From: CAVXFL01 sp963761015
GTDB lineage: Bacteria; Pseudomonadota; Alphaproteobacteria; Acetobacterales; Acetobacteraceae
DNA: 64,000 nt
Assembly (NCBI GenBank): GCA_963761015.1
Contig: CAVXFL010000011.1
Coordinates: 124,001 to 188,000 of the forward strand
Direction: 5' to 3'
Below, piece after piece: positions 63,698 to 64,000 of this stretch. The translations under genes were made by a program, and so were the position numbers. Each line of letters starts with the position of its first letter. Positions within the stretch are counted from its first letter, which is position 1. Under the pieces are notes generated by a model. The model was not told the DNA's origin, ran no database searches, and was given only the letters and a program-made list of their open reading frames with translations.

Positions 63698-64000
63698 ATG
63701 ATCCTCCGCTACACGCGCCCGGTGATGGCCGCCGTCTGGGCGCCGGAGAACCGCCTGAAAATCTGGTTCGAGGTCGAGGCCCTCGCTGCCGAGGCGATGG
63801 CCGAGTTTGGCGCCGTCCCGCGCGAGGCGGCGCGCAACATCCGCGCGCGCGGCGCGGCGAAGGTCGCGGCGATCGGCTCGGCCGAGATCGCAGAGATCGA
63901 CGCCGTCGAGCGCGAGACCCGCCACGACGTGATCGCCTTTTTGACCTGGCTCGGCAAGGCGATCGGGCCGGACGCCCGATTTCTCCACCTCGGCATGACC
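63698..64000 (+). CDS. purB: Adenylosuccinate lyase, start of gene (cut by window end)
   Basis: The first 101 residues of PurB, which acts twice in purine synthesis (SAICAR cleavage and AMP formation). It starts MILRYTRPVMAAVWAPENRL, with IWFEVEALAAEAMAEFG and the conserved ETRHDVIAFLTWLG-FLHLGMT region near the window edge. The gene continues past 64000. Its ATG at 63698 overlaps the stop of a short preceding frame (63666-63700), which could be a leader peptide or chance. Confidence 0.92.
   Translation, partial: MILRYTRPVMAAVWAPENRLKIWFEVEALAAEAMAEFGAVPREAARNIRARGAAKVAAIGSAEIAEIDAVERETRHDVIAFLTWLGKAIGPDARFLHLGMT

Noticed and set aside
1..64000. CRISPR arrays, tRNA or rRNA genes
   Set aside because: No regularly spaced repeats and no cloverleaf or rRNA core sequences were seen by eye; short tRNAs could be missed.

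Overview
The window is very GC-rich and gene-dense. It looks like part of an alphaproteobacterial chromosome, most likely Rhodospirillales/Acetobacteraceae-like. Support comes from the imp-type (Rhizobium-style) type VI secretion order, a D-tartrate dehydratase very close in sequence to the Bradyrhizobium type, FNR/FixK-type boxes and purB. This placement is an inference; no rRNA, tRNA or CRISPR array was seen.

Region 1 (1-9.4 kb) is a low-oxygen/energy island. It holds PEP synthase, two two-domain universal stress proteins, a PfkB sugar kinase, a host-attachment family protein and an unknown protein. Three near-perfect FNR/FixK-type palindromes (4216-4229, 4899-4912, 9419-9432) lie upstream of these genes. 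An orphan TadG-like protein of different base composition (5.9-7.4 kb) interrupts the island, and a decayed MFS transporter lies at the left edge.

Region 2 (9.4-14 kb) matches a selenoneine cluster: a SelD-type selenophosphate synthetase with an N-terminal FAD/NAD oxidoreductase (senC), a selenosugar synthase (senB) and an EgtB-like selenoneine synthase (senA).

Region 3 (14-24.7 kb) is ordinary accessory metabolism: two tandem Tat-type solute-binding proteins, D-tartrate dehydratase (tarD), an SRAP protein, a TPR-glycosyltransferase and an RND efflux pair.

Region 4 (25-60 kb) is a complete type VI secretion locus. A minus-strand operon tssA-B-C-C2-tagJ-E-F-G ends in a SAM methyltransferase. 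clpV-hcp diverge from it. Two insertion sequences (IS1634 and IS630 families) separate hcp from a second minus-strand operon: candidate effector-vgrG-DUF6931-PAAR-tagH-tssJ-K-L-M-tagF-pppA. A plus-strand operon follows with a gpV-like spike tip, a caspase-like protein lacking both catalytic residues, a membrane c-heme sensor and a Ser/Thr kinase. Kinase, phosphatase, FHA protein and TagF make up a threonine-phosphorylation control circuit.

Region 5 (60-64 kb) holds a ferritin-like protein, a TSUP permease, two tandem paralogous lipoproteins, a small exported protein and the start of purB.

A caution covers the whole window. At least a dozen conserved genes carry single-base frame breaks, many in G/C runs. 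Several create false fusions (TssG-methyltransferase, TssC2-TagJ). They look more like uncorrected sequencing or assembly indels than biology, so the affected coordinates span the whole restored gene.
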